From assembly GCA_900315205.1 (NCBI GenBank), contig OMYF01000010.1, positions 1 to 57,032 on the forward strand: a stretch of 57,032 nucleotides of DNA, written 5' to 3'. Below are positions 7,958 to 15,536 of the stretch, in pieces. Position numbers and translations under genes: made by a program. Under the pieces are notes generated by a model. The model was not told where the DNA came from, did not search any database, and was given only the letters and a program-made list of their open reading frames with translations. The stretch is from an uncultured Acidaminococcus sp. (GTDB lineage: Bacteria; Bacillota; Negativicutes; Acidaminococcales; Acidaminococcaceae). Position 1 is the stretch's first letter, and every line of letters begins with the position of its first letter.

Positions 7958-9295
7958 ATGAGTTCAGTCTATGTGTTTGCCGTCCTGATCATTTCCGTGG
8001 GTGCCCTTGTGTATATGGTCAGCAAGCTGAAGTTCCATGCGGTGCTGGCTCTGTATCTGGCCACGCTGCTTCTGGCACTGCTCGTGGGGACGCCGATCGA
8101 AAAGATCCCCGGCATGATCAACACGGGCTTCGGGAATACGTGCAAAAGTGTGGCTCTGGTCATCTTTTTAGGTTCCCTGCTGGGAATCATCCTCAATAAG
8201 ACAGGGGCTATTGTCAAAATGACGGACTGCCTGGTCAAGTGGTTCGGCAAGAAAAAAGTCCTGTGGGCCATCGGGACGAGCTGCTGCATCCTGGGCATCC
8301 CTGTTTTCCCGGATACGGTCAGCCTGCTCGTGATCCCTCTGTGCACAAACCTGGCAAAGAAGACGGGGATTTCGATGATGGCTTTTGCTTCGGTCATCCA
8401 GATCAGCATCACGACCAGCTCCCTCGTACCGCCGACGCCCGGACCGGTTGCCGCGGCTGCGGCCCTGGGACTGCCGCTGGGGGTGGCGATCCCCTGGGGC
8501 ATCATCGTTGCTATCCCCGGCCTGATTGCAACCGTCATCTATGCCAGTACGCTGAAAGACAGACAGATCCCTCTGAATGAGGCATTCCTGGAGAACGCGG
8601 AAGACGGCGGTAACAGTACAGCGGATGTCTCCATGAGCTTTGCAAAGGCCATTACGCCCGTGCTCCTGCCGGTGGTCCTCATCGTGCTGCAGACGGTCAG
8701 CAAAGTTGTAGTTCCCAAATCTTATTTTGCAAAATTGATGACTTTCATCGGGGACCCGCTCTCGGCATTGTTCATTGGCTGCTTCGCCGCGGTTTTCATG
8801 CAGGCCCGCGGCTGGATGCACAATCTCGATATCCGTGACAAATGGATCAATGCTGCTGTCATCGACTGCGCCGGTCCTGTATTCATCACCGCTTTGGGCG
8901 GTTCCCTCGCGGCCTTCATCAAGAGCGCCGGTGCGGCCAAGATCCTGGCTGAAAGCATTGTAGCAGCCCATGTCCCCGGCATTTTCGTACCGATGCTGAT
9001 CGGCTTCATGATCCGGACGGCAACCGGTTCCAACACGCTGGGCGTGGCTACGGCTGCGGCTCTCTGCGAACCGATGCTCGATATCCTGGGCGTTTCCAAA
9101 CTGGCGGCATTCCTTGCCATGTGCTCCGGCGCCGTCGCTTTCAGCCATGCCAACAGCTCCGGTTTCTGGCTGACCTGCTCCCTGTCAAAAATGAATTTCA
9201 ACCAGGGATTCCGGGCAATCGGCGGATCCACAGCAGTGTCGGGGATTGCCTGTTCCGTGTTCACGCTGATCCTCTATTTTGCCGGCATCATCTGA
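7958..9295 (+). CDS. GntP-family gluconate/sugar-acid permease
   Basis: This 445-residue membrane protein has about a dozen hydrophobic segments and the GntP-family hallmarks: KIPGMINTGFGNT near residue 60, GIPVFPDTV, SSLVPPTPGPVAAA, and IRTATGSNTLGVATAAALCEP near the C terminus. Members are proton symporters for gluconate, glycerate and other hydroxy acids. The ATG at 7958 follows AAAGGAG by nine bases; an in-frame ATG at 7889 would add a charged 23-residue extension with no ribosome site and was rejected. A hydroxy-acid substrate fits the divergent 2-hydroxyacid dehydrogenase. A strong terminator follows and then a LysR gene. Confidence 0.88.
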   Translation: MSSVYVFAVLIISVGALVYMVSKLKFHAVLALYLATLLLALLVGTPIEKIPGMINTGFGNTCKSVALVIFLGSLLGIILNKTGAIVKMTDCLVKWFGKKKVLWAIGTSCCILGIPVFPDTVSLLVIPLCTNLAKKTGISMMAFASVIQISITTSSLVPPTPGPVAAAAALGLPLGVAIPWGIIVAIPGLIATVIYASTLKDRQIPLNEAFLENAEDGGNSTADVSMSFAKAITPVLLPVVLIVLQTVSKVVVPKSYFAKLMTFIGDPLSALFIGCFAAVFMQARGWMHNLDIRDKWINAAVIDCAGPVFITALGGSLAAFIKSAGAAKILAESIVAAHVPGIFVPMLIGFMIRTATGSNTLGVATAAALCEPMLDILGVSKLAAFLAMCSGAVAFSHANSSGFWLTCSLSKMNFNQGFRAIGGSTAVSGIACSVFTLILYFAGII

Positions 9296-9322
9296 TCCTT
9301 TGATTTTCTGATTGTAAAAACA

Positions 9323-9377
9323 AAAGCGGAAAGTAAATGTGGAAGGCCCTTCAGTACATTTACTTTTCGCTTTTTTT
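9323..9377 (+). terminator. Intrinsic terminator after the GntP gene
   Basis: Arms 9323-9340 and 9356-9373 form an 18-position stem (one G-T or mismatch), with a small inner hairpin and a run of seven T on the plus strand. Confidence 0.85.
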
Positions 9378-9430
9378 GTGACAGACTTATAACTGCAGAA
9401 GAGAAATCACAGAAATCGAGGCTGACAGCC

Positions 9431-10390
9431 ATGCTGTATAAGAACACAACTCCCGAATACTTCCTGATGGTGGCCAGGGAAAAAAGCATTACACGGGCGG
9501 CGGAAAAGCTTTTCATCACCCAGCCCAGCCTGAGCCAGCATATTGCAAAACTTGAAAAATCACTGGGCCGCCAGCTCTTTGACCGCTCGAAGATCCCCCT
9601 GGAGCTGACGCCGGCCGGGAAGATCTATTATAATTACCTGGAAAGCTCCCACTATCTGGAAGAAAAACTGAAGGCCGATCTGAACAACGAAAAACTGCAG
9701 AAGCTGACGCTGGGGATCGGTACCTGGCGCGGATCGCTTTTGCTGCCGACAATCCTTCCCGCTTTTTTTGCGCAGCATCCCGACGTGAAACTCCATCTGG
9801 CAGAATTCCCGGTCAGTGAACTCATCATGCTCCTCGAAGACAACCGGGTGGATTTTGCCATCATGAATGCCATCATTTCCCAGCTGCCTCAGAGCATTAT
9901 CGCGGAAACGATCAAGGAGGAAAGGCTGCTGCTGATCCTTGCTAAAAATCATCCGCTGTGCAGCCAGTTCCTGGAGGATCGGGCTGCCGGCCGTCCGCTG
10001 AACCTGCATCTCCTGGAAGAGGAGTGTTTTGTGACGCTTGGGCAGATGCAGACAGTGGGAAAATTCATCAATAATTATCTGATGCGGCAGAAACTGTCCT
10101 TCAGCCGGACCCTGTCCACCACCAATAACGCGACCCTGCTGAGGCTGATCGCAAATGGCCTGGGCTTTGGCTTTATGATCGAAGCAGGTCTGCGGGATCC
10201 GGCCGTCAGGGATCTGGAAGTGTTCGACCTTGATGCACCGGAGCTGCGCCTGCCGCTTGTTCTCCTGGTGAAAGAAAATTATTATCTTTCTCCGGCAACA
10301 CTGGATCTGATCCGGATCATCAAGGAATATTATAAGAAAGGACCGGAAACAGAGAAAACCGGCCGGAGCAGTACATTTTCCGGCGTCTGA
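9431..10390 (+). CDS. LysR-family transcriptional regulator
   Basis: This 319-residue LysR protein has its helix-turn-helix in residues 6-60 (YFLMVAREKSITRAAEKLFITQPSLSQHIAKLE, RQLFDR) and an effector-binding domain after residue 90 (LTLGIGTWRGSLLLPTILPAF). It is co-directional with, and separated by a terminator from, the GntP permease; it is the obvious candidate regulator of the permease and the divergent dehydrogenase, though that is inference from position. It is followed 48 bases later by a UPF0756 membrane protein gene with its own weak ribosome site. Confidence 0.9.
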   Translation: MLYKNTTPEYFLMVAREKSITRAAEKLFITQPSLSQHIAKLEKSLGRQLFDRSKIPLELTPAGKIYYNYLESSHYLEEKLKADLNNEKLQKLTLGIGTWRGSLLLPTILPAFFAQHPDVKLHLAEFPVSELIMLLEDNRVDFAIMNAIISQLPQSIIAETIKEERLLLILAKNHPLCSQFLEDRAAGRPLNLHLLEEECFVTLGQMQTVGKFINNYLMRQKLSFSRTLSTTNNATLLRLIANGLGFGFMIEAGLRDPAVRDLEVFDLDAPELRLPLVLLVKENYYLSPATLDLIRIIKEYYKKGPETEKTGRSSTFSGV

Positions 10391-10438
10391 AGCTGGCGGC
10401 GGGACGTAAAGGGATGTAAGGAGGCGAAGCAAAGAAAA

Positions 10439-10894
10439 ATGGAAGCATATGGAATCATCATCGGGCTTGCTGTTTTCAGCTATCTTGCCCATAATACGAC
10501 AGTTGCGGCGGCATCCGGGATCCTGCTGGTGCTGAAGCTGCTTGTGCCTGAAGAGAAACTGATTTATTTCGGGGACCATGGCCTGAACTGGGGCGTCATC
10601 CTTCTGACGGCTGCCATGCTGACCCCGATCGCCCTTGGCAGGATCGGGGTCAGGAACATCGTTGATGTATTCAAGACACCTGCGGGTATTCTCTCCGTCG
10701 TGATGGGGATCCTCGTGGCCATTTTTGGCAAATGGGGCGTGGATGTTTTGACCCGCGATCCACAGATGGTCGTTTCCGTCATGGTGGGGACCATCATCGG
10801 TGTCGTGGTTTTCAAGGGGATTCCAGTGGGACCTTTGATTGCGAGCGGGATTTTTTACTTGCTTCTGAAGATTTTCAGCTTCTTTTTCCACTGA
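10439..10894 (+). CDS. UPF0756 (DUF441) membrane protein
   Basis: This 151-residue protein has four to five hydrophobic segments and glycine-rich turns (LTPIALGRIG, GILSVVMGILVAIFGKWGVDVL, GTIIGVVVFKGIPVGPLIASGI). The pattern and length match the UPF0756/DUF441 family (YeaL/YtwI), an inner membrane family of unknown function. It is last in the plus-strand run before the T-box region. There is no clear terminator at its end; the region to 10962 shows nothing further. Confidence 0.8.
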   Translation: MEAYGIIIGLAVFSYLAHNTTVAAASGILLVLKLLVPEEKLIYFGDHGLNWGVILLTAAMLTPIALGRIGVRNIVDVFKTPAGILSVVMGILVAIFGKWGVDVLTRDPQMVVSVMVGTIIGVVVFKGIPVGPLIASGIFYLLLKIFSFFFH

Positions 10895-10962
10895 TAAAAT
10901 GGAAAATTTGATACAGTTTTTTGACAGGATTTACAGAAAGATACAGAATCCGGGAGCCGGCA

Positions 10963-10991
10963 TTGACAAAATCCCTGCAGCTGACTATGAT
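10963..10991 (+). promoter_or_regulatory. Consensus promoter P1 for the first T-box
   Basis: TTGACA at 10963-10968 and TATGAT at 10986-10991 are separated by exactly 17 bases, predicting a start near 10998. This is as good a sigma-A promoter as any in the window. Confidence 0.85.
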
Positions 10992-10997
10992 AAGGGC

Positions 10998-11241
10998 GTA
11001 TTTGAAACGCGGTGAGCGGATCAAGTAGGTGGCTGGAACTTCGACAGAGAGTCCGGGACGGGTGAGAGCCGGATACGGCAGGGAAAGTCACTGAATGCCT
11101 CCGTGAGCGGGGCAGCCGAACCAAAAGTAGGCTGTCACGGGACTGCCTCCGTTAACAGGGCAAAGAGGCCAGCCTTAGGATGCTGGTAAAACAGAGTGGA
11201 ACCACGAGCCATCGTCTCTGCAGGGAGACGGTGCTTTTTTT
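10998..11241 (+). promoter_or_regulatory. T-box leader 1, predicted tRNA-Cys specific
   Basis: The leader has all T-box parts in order. An AGTA motif of the specifier loop is near 11024. A GTGAGAGCC apical motif is near 11061. The 3' specifier loop GAA (11093-11095) is followed by TGC (11096-11098), then the kink-turn TCCGTGAGC. A Stem III region follows, then the T-box AGAGTGGAACCACG at 11193. GTGGCT near 11029 pairs with AGTCAC ahead of the specifier loop, which fixes the register as GAA-UGC. The bulge reads UGGA, whose variable base A pairs with discriminator U73, as in tRNA-Cys. An intrinsic terminator closes it. No gene lies between this unit and the second T-box. Confidence 0.88.
11210..11241 (+). 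terminator. T-box 1 terminator hairpin
   Basis: Arms 11210-11218 and 11225-11233 pair over nine positions with one G-T, and seven T follow at 11235-11241. In T-box logic it competes with an antiterminator containing the T-box sequence at 11193. Confidence 0.85.
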
Positions 11242-11310
11242 ATTTTTCGGGAGATGGTATGGAAGGGCGGGACTGCACGAAAAGGATCTGAAGATCCGGC
11301 AAAAAAAGAA

Positions 11311-11339
11311 TTGACAAATTCATGGTAATTTAGTATGAT
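11311..11339 (+). promoter_or_regulatory. Consensus promoter P2 for the second T-box
   Basis: TTGACA at 11311-11316 and TATGAT at 11334-11339 have a 17-base spacer, the same hexamers and spacing as P1. The second T-box can therefore be transcribed independently of the first. Confidence 0.85.
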
Positions 11340-11345
11340 TTATTA

Positions 11346-11593
11346 CGTTGCGAAACGCGATGAGCGGAATAAGTAGCTGCCGGGAAGTCCGCCAGAGATT
11401 CCGGAAACAGGTGAGAGCCGGATCGGTACCGAAAAGCAGTGAATGCCTCCGTGAGCGGGGCAGCCGAACCAAAAGTAGGCTGTCACGGGACTGCTTCCGT
11501 TACAAGGGCAAAGAGGCCAGCCTTAGGATGCTGGTAAAACAGAGTGGAATCACGAGCCATCGTCTCTGCATGGGGACGGCGGCTCTTTTTTTT
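11346..11593 (+). promoter_or_regulatory. T-box leader 2, predicted tRNA-Cys specific, upstream of metNIQ
   Basis: This is a second complete T-box, offset 348 bases from the first and almost identical from the specifier onward. The upper Stem I has diverged more, but CTGC near 11373 and GCAG near 11436 still pair below the AGTA motif. GAA (11441-11443) is followed by TGC (11444-11446), and the T-box reads AGAGTGGAATCACG at 11541. The bulge is again UGGA, consistent with U73. The conserved ACC is changed to ATC, which may weaken the antiterminator. The terminator is at 11554-11593, and the ABC transporter gene starts 73 bases later. Confidence 0.88.
11554..11593 (+). terminator. T-box 2 terminator hairpin
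   Basis: GAGCC at 11554-11558 pairs with GGCTC at 11581-11585, and TCGTCTC pairs with GGGGACG inside; a run of eight or more T follows. Confidence 0.85.
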
Positions 11594-11665
11594 TGAGGGT
11601 TCTGCTGCATAAGGGAGGAAAATCAAAGTGTCAGCAAGGAAAAATTTCTGGAGGGAGGGGTCGGG

Positions 11666-12694
11666 ATGTCTTTTATAGAATTCAGAGATGTCAGCAAGAC
11701 CTTCTCCGTGGGCGGCCAGACCGTGGAAGCACTGAAACATGTGGATCTTTCCATTGAAAAAGGAGATATCTTCGGTGTCATCGGATTCAGCGGCGCCGGC
11801 AAGTCGACCCTGCTCCGCATGGTCAATTCGCTGGAGGTGCCGACATCGGGAAGCGTCTGGGTCCATGGCCAGAACGTCAGTGCTCTGTCCTATCAGGAAC
11901 TGCGCAGGGTGCGCAAGAATATCGGCATGGTCTTCCAGCAGTTCAATCTGCTGGAGTCCAGGACGGTGTATGAAAATGTGGCTCTGCCGCTGCGGCTTGG
12001 ACATATCGAGCAGGCTGCCGTCGATCAGATCGTAGGGACGCTCCTCAATTTCGTCAATCTGGAGGATAAGAAGGATTCCTATCCGGACCAGCTTTCGGGC
12101 GGACAGAAACAGCGTGTCGGGATTGCCCGGGCCCTGACGACGAATCCGTCCATCCTGCTCTGTGATGAAGCTACGAGCGCACTGGATCCGGATACGACGG
12201 AACAGATCCTGCAGCTTTTGAAGCGGATCAATCAGAAGCTCAATATCACGATCCTGATCGTGACTCATGAAATCGATGTTATCCAGAAAATCTGCAACCG
12301 TGTGGCCGTCATGGAAATGGGCAGCGTCGTGGAAATGGGGCCGGTGCTTGAGGTATTCAGCGATCCCCGGCAGGACATCACGAAGCGGTTTGTCCACACG
12401 GTCATCCCCGATACGATCCCGGATACGATCCGGACGAAGCTCCGGCAGGAGAAACGTCCCTACCGGCTGTTCAAGCTCCGGCTGCTGGGTGACCAGAATG
12501 CTGAGAATCTCTTTTACCGGCTGAATACGCAGCTCGGGCTGGAGACGAATATCGTCTTTGCCAATGTGAGCGAGCTGCAGCAGACGGCTCTGGGGCTGTT
12601 CATCGTCCAGATCTTCGATGAGGATGGAGCCGCCTCGAAGGCTGCCGATTATTTTGGAGCGCAGGGGATTCAATGGAAGGAGGTGTCCCTCTGA
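11666..12694 (+). CDS. metN: MetN-type ABC transporter ATP-binding protein
   Basis: This 342-residue ATPase has Walker A GFSGAGKST near residue 40, a Q-loop, the signature LSGGQKQR near residue 140 and Walker B ILLCDEATSALD. Residues 265-342 form the C-terminal NIL (ACT-like) domain characteristic of MetN, which in E. coli binds methionine and inhibits transport. It energises uptake through MetI with lipoprotein MetQ. The family imports methionine, but some members take cystine or other sulfur amino acids; the tRNA-Cys T-boxes upstream argue for a cysteine-related substrate here. The ATG follows GGAGGGAGGGG. The stop overlaps the metI start. Confidence 0.9.
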   Translation: MSFIEFRDVSKTFSVGGQTVEALKHVDLSIEKGDIFGVIGFSGAGKSTLLRMVNSLEVPTSGSVWVHGQNVSALSYQELRRVRKNIGMVFQQFNLLESRTVYENVALPLRLGHIEQAAVDQIVGTLLNFVNLEDKKDSYPDQLSGGQKQRVGIARALTTNPSILLCDEATSALDPDTTEQILQLLKRINQKLNITILIVTHEIDVIQKICNRVAVMEMGSVVEMGPVLEVFSDPRQDITKRFVHTVIPDTIPDTIRTKLRQEKRPYRLFKLRLLGDQNAENLFYRLNTQLGLETNIVFANVSELQQTALGLFIVQIFDEDGAASKAADYFGAQGIQWKEVSL

Positions 12695-13353
12695 TGCTGG
12701 AACTGGGTGTTCCTGCTTCGCAGCTCATCCTTGCGGCGGAGCAGACTTTGTACATGGTCTTTATCTCTCTGGTGGTGGGGACGGTCCTGGCCCTGATCAT
12801 GGCTTTTACGCTGGTCCTGACCAACCAGAACAGCATCCTGCCGAACCGGTACGTTTACGGAGTCCTCAATGCTGTCATCAACACGGTCCGGTCGGTCCCT
12901 TTCATCATCCTGATGGTCTTTATCATGCCGCTGACGAAAATGATCGTGGGGACAAGGATCGGTACCACGGCAGCGCTGGTACCGCTGGTCATTTTCATTA
13001 CGCCGTATCTGACGCGCCTGTTTGAAAATTCCATCCTGGATGTCAACCGGGGCATCATCGAAGCGGCCCAGGCCATGGGCGCCTCGTATTTTGAAATCGT
13101 CTGGTATTTCCTGCTTCCCGAGGCCCGGGGTTCCCTGATCCTTTCCGTGACGACCGGTACGATCGGCCTGATCGGTGCCACGGCCATGGCCGGTGCCATC
13201 GGAGCCGGCGGCGTCGGTGACCTGGCGCTGACTTACGGCTATGAACGGATGAATACACCGCTGATGCTCTTTACGGTGATCATCCTGATCATTTTTGTGC
13301 AGATCATCCAAACTGTGGGCAATCATCTTGCCTATAAAACGAGAAACCATTGA
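12694..13353 (+). CDS. metI: MetI-type ABC transporter permease
   Basis: This 219-residue inner membrane permease has five or six hydrophobic segments and the EAA coupling motif (EAAQAMGASYFEIVWYFLLPEA) near residue 135, typical for MetI in place and length. The ATG at 12694 shares its A with the metN stop (TGATG) and follows AAGGAGG by eight bases; an in-frame ATG at 12673 precedes that ribosome site and was rejected. The tight coupling with metN and with metQ 14 bases downstream makes a single transporter operon. Confidence 0.92.
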   Translation: MLELGVPASQLILAAEQTLYMVFISLVVGTVLALIMAFTLVLTNQNSILPNRYVYGVLNAVINTVRSVPFIILMVFIMPLTKMIVGTRIGTTAALVPLVIFITPYLTRLFENSILDVNRGIIEAAQAMGASYFEIVWYFLLPEARGSLILSVTTGTIGLIGATAMAGAIGAGGVGDLALTYGYERMNTPLMLFTVIILIIFVQIIQTVGNHLAYKTRNH

Positions 13354-13367
13354 GGAGGTCATCCATC

Positions 13368-14213
13368 ATGAATTTTACCCATGCAAAAAAATTAGCTGCC
13401 CTGGCACTGGCCGGTATGATGCTGGCTGCATTCACTGCAGGCTGCGGCGGCAGTTCGAAACAGGCTGCGGACAAGAAGGAACTGACGTTCAGCAAGTCCC
13501 AGGGACCCTACAGCGACCTGTTTGAAAAAGGCGTGAAGCCAATCCTGGAAAAGAAGGGTTACAAAATCACCGGCAAGGATATGTCCGATCTGCTCCAGGC
13601 CGATATCGTGCTGAATGAAGGCGAAGTGGACTTCAACGTGGAGCAGCATACGGCTTATATGGAAAATTTCAACAAGAAACAGGGCGGGCATCTGGTGGCA
13701 CTGACGCCGATCCCGACAGTCCCTGCCGGCATCTATGCCGGCAGCAAGACCAAACTGGAAGATCTGGCTGACGGGGACACCATCGCCGTGCCGAATGATG
13801 CTTCCAATACGGCCCGTGCCTATGCCCTGCTGCAGAAGGCGGGCTGGATCAAACTGGATCCGAAAAAGGATCTGGCCACGGTGACCCAGCAGGATATCGT
13901 GGAGAACCCCCATCACCTGAAATTCACGGAAATGAAGTCCCTGAACATTCCTTCTGTAAGGACGGACTTCAGCTTCATCGTCATCACCGGCTCCATTGTC
14001 TATAATGCCAAGATCGATCCTTCCACGGCGCTCCTGAAGGAGACCATCCTGCCGCATCTGCTCCTGCAGCTTGTGGTGGCGGACAAGAACAAGGATGCCC
14101 AGTGGGCCAGGGACATCGTCGAAGCGTATCACTCCAAGGAGTTTGCCGATTATATGGCAAAGAACAATACGGGCCTGTGGTATGATCCGAACAACGACAA
14201 AAAGAGCAAATGA
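13368..14213 (+). CDS. metQ: MetQ-type substrate-binding lipoprotein
   Basis: This 281-residue binding protein has a basic N terminus, a hydrophobic signal segment and a lipobox-like AAFTAGC, with the lipidated Cys followed by GGS. The mature part shows NlpA/MetQ family motifs (KPILEKKGYKI, NEGEVDFNVEQHTAYMENF, IAVPNDASNTARA). It binds the amino acid substrate and delivers it to MetI. The ATG at 13368 follows GGAGG by nine bases; a TTG at 13350 was rejected. Whether the ligand is methionine or cyst(e)ine cannot be told from the sequence; the T-boxes suggest the latter. Confidence 0.9.
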   Translation: MNFTHAKKLAALALAGMMLAAFTAGCGGSSKQAADKKELTFSKSQGPYSDLFEKGVKPILEKKGYKITGKDMSDLLQADIVLNEGEVDFNVEQHTAYMENFNKKQGGHLVALTPIPTVPAGIYAGSKTKLEDLADGDTIAVPNDASNTARAYALLQKAGWIKLDPKKDLATVTQQDIVENPHHLKFTEMKSLNIPSVRTDFSFIVITGSIVYNAKIDPSTALLKETILPHLLLQLVVADKNKDAQWARDIVEAYHSKEFADYMAKNNTGLWYDPNNDKKSK

Positions 14214-14225
14214 CATAACTGCCGG

Positions 14226-14253
14226 AAGGACTGTCCCAGCGACAGTCCTTTTA
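14226..14253 (+). terminator. Hairpin between metQ and the M20 gene
   Basis: A perfect 10-bp stem (14226-14235 with 14241-14250) with a 5-base loop and a short TTTTAT tail. It probably terminates part of the transcripts, lowering expression of the downstream gene. Confidence 0.6.
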
Positions 14254-14279
14254 TATGGTGCAGAAGGGAGAGCATGATC

Positions 14280-15464
14280 ATGGATACAAAAGAAATCAAA
14301 GAGGAGGCCCGTGGGCTGGCAGCAGAGCTGACGGCGCTCAGACGGTATTTCCACGCACATCCGGAACAGTCCTGGCAGGAAGTCCATACGCAGCAGAAAA
14401 TCCGGGAATACCTGGACCGCCAGGGGATCCCGAACGTACCTTCCACGAAGACGGGCGTGATCGCGACCCTGAAAGGGAAAAAGTCCTCCGATACCGTGCT
14501 GGGCATCCGGGCGGATATCGATGCACTGCCGATCACGGAGGAAAGCGATCCGGGCTACAAATCACAGTGCCCGGGGACGATGCACGCCTGCGGCCACGAC
14601 ACGCATATCGCGATCCTCCTGGGGACGGCAAAGATCCTGGCCGCACACCGGGATGAGCTGCCCGTGACAGTGCGCCTGATCTTTCAGCCGGCTGAAGAAT
14701 ATATTGCCGACAGCGGTGCCTTCCATATGAAGGACGATCCTCTTGTCCAGGAATGCAGCCGTATCATCGCACTGCACATCCAGGGAGAAGTGCCCTATGG
14801 ACAGGCCAATCTCCAGAGCGGGCCCATCATGGCTGCCTCCGATACGTTCGATGTCTATGTCCAGGGCCAGGGCGGGCACGGCGCCCACCCGGAAAAAACG
14901 ATCGATCCCATCGCTGCCGGCGTTGCCTTCTATAATTCTGTGCAGACCCTGGTCAGCCGGGAAATCAGGGCCCTCGATGCGGCGGTCATTGGGATCACGG
15001 CTTTCCAGAGCGGTACGACGAGCAATGTCATCCCCGATACAGCACACCTGATGGGGACCTGCCGGACCTTCACGCCGGCTCTGCGGGAACAGTTCCCGGT
15101 GCAGCTGCAGCGGGTCGCCGACGGAATCGGGACTGCGACGCGGACGAAGATCCGGGTGGATTACCACTTCGGGACGCCCGTCATGGTCAATGATGAAGCG
15201 GTCACGGCGACGGGCCTTGAAGCAGCGGCTGCCATTTTTGGCAGGGAGAACGTCATCACGCAGGAGCCCCGAATGGGCGGGGAAGACTTTGCCAAATATG
15301 CGGCTCCCAAGGCGATGCTCTGTCTGGGCGGCGGTTTTGTGGATGGGCGCCAGCGGTACCCTCAGCACAGCCCTTACTTCGATATCGATGAAAGAGCACT
15401 GCCCCTTGGTGTGGCCTGGTTTCTGGAATACATCAGGCGCTACGGCAAAGAGCTGGAAAAGTAA
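14280..15464 (+). CDS. M20 family amidohydrolase (metallopeptidase)
   Basis: This 394-residue M20D-type zinc hydrolase has IRADIDALPI, the metal motif MHACGHDTHIAILLG, and QPAEE with the catalytic Glu near residue 140; a dimerisation domain containing GQGGHGAHPEKT follows. Relatives release amino acids from N-acyl or amide conjugates (hippurate, N-acetyl-amino acids, N-acetylcysteine). It lies 66 bases downstream of metQ, behind a hairpin but with no new promoter seen, so it may share the Cys T-box control; a role in freeing cysteine from an imported conjugate is attractive but inferred. Two ATGs are close (14274 and 14280); 14280 fits the GGGAG spacing better. Confidence 0.88.
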   Translation: MDTKEIKEEARGLAAELTALRRYFHAHPEQSWQEVHTQQKIREYLDRQGIPNVPSTKTGVIATLKGKKSSDTVLGIRADIDALPITEESDPGYKSQCPGTMHACGHDTHIAILLGTAKILAAHRDELPVTVRLIFQPAEEYIADSGAFHMKDDPLVQECSRIIALHIQGEVPYGQANLQSGPIMAASDTFDVYVQGQGGHGAHPEKTIDPIAAGVAFYNSVQTLVSREIRALDAAVIGITAFQSGTTSNVIPDTAHLMGTCRTFTPALREQFPVQLQRVADGIGTATRTKIRVDYHFGTPVMVNDEAVTATGLEAAAAIFGRENVITQEPRMGGEDFAKYAAPKAMLCLGGGFVDGRQRYPQHSPYFDIDERALPLGVAWFLEYIRRYGKELEK

Positions 15465-15511
15465 AAATGCTGGTGTCAGGATCGATCGGGTCCTGACACC
15501 GGCATTTTTGC
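15464..15511. terminator. Bidirectional terminator between convergent genes
   Basis: An 18-base left arm (from 15464) pairs with 15491-15508 around an 8- to 9-base loop, with a T-run on the plus strand and an A-run at the left that becomes a T-run on the minus strand. It serves the M20 gene and the convergent transaldolase gene. Confidence 0.85.
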
Positions 15512-15536
15512 AGGTGCTTTCAATAAGGGAGCACGG

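Noticed and set aside
11096..11098. AUG (Met) as specifier of the T-boxes, overlapping the UGC reading
   Set aside because: Helix pairing on both sides sets GAA then UGC, as in other T-boxes, and the bulge base A fits U73 of tRNA-Cys rather than A73 of tRNA-Met.
10998..11593. S-box (SAM-I) riboswitch ahead of metNIQ
   Set aside because: The leaders contain the T-box core and specifier loop; no SAM-I core motifs were seen.
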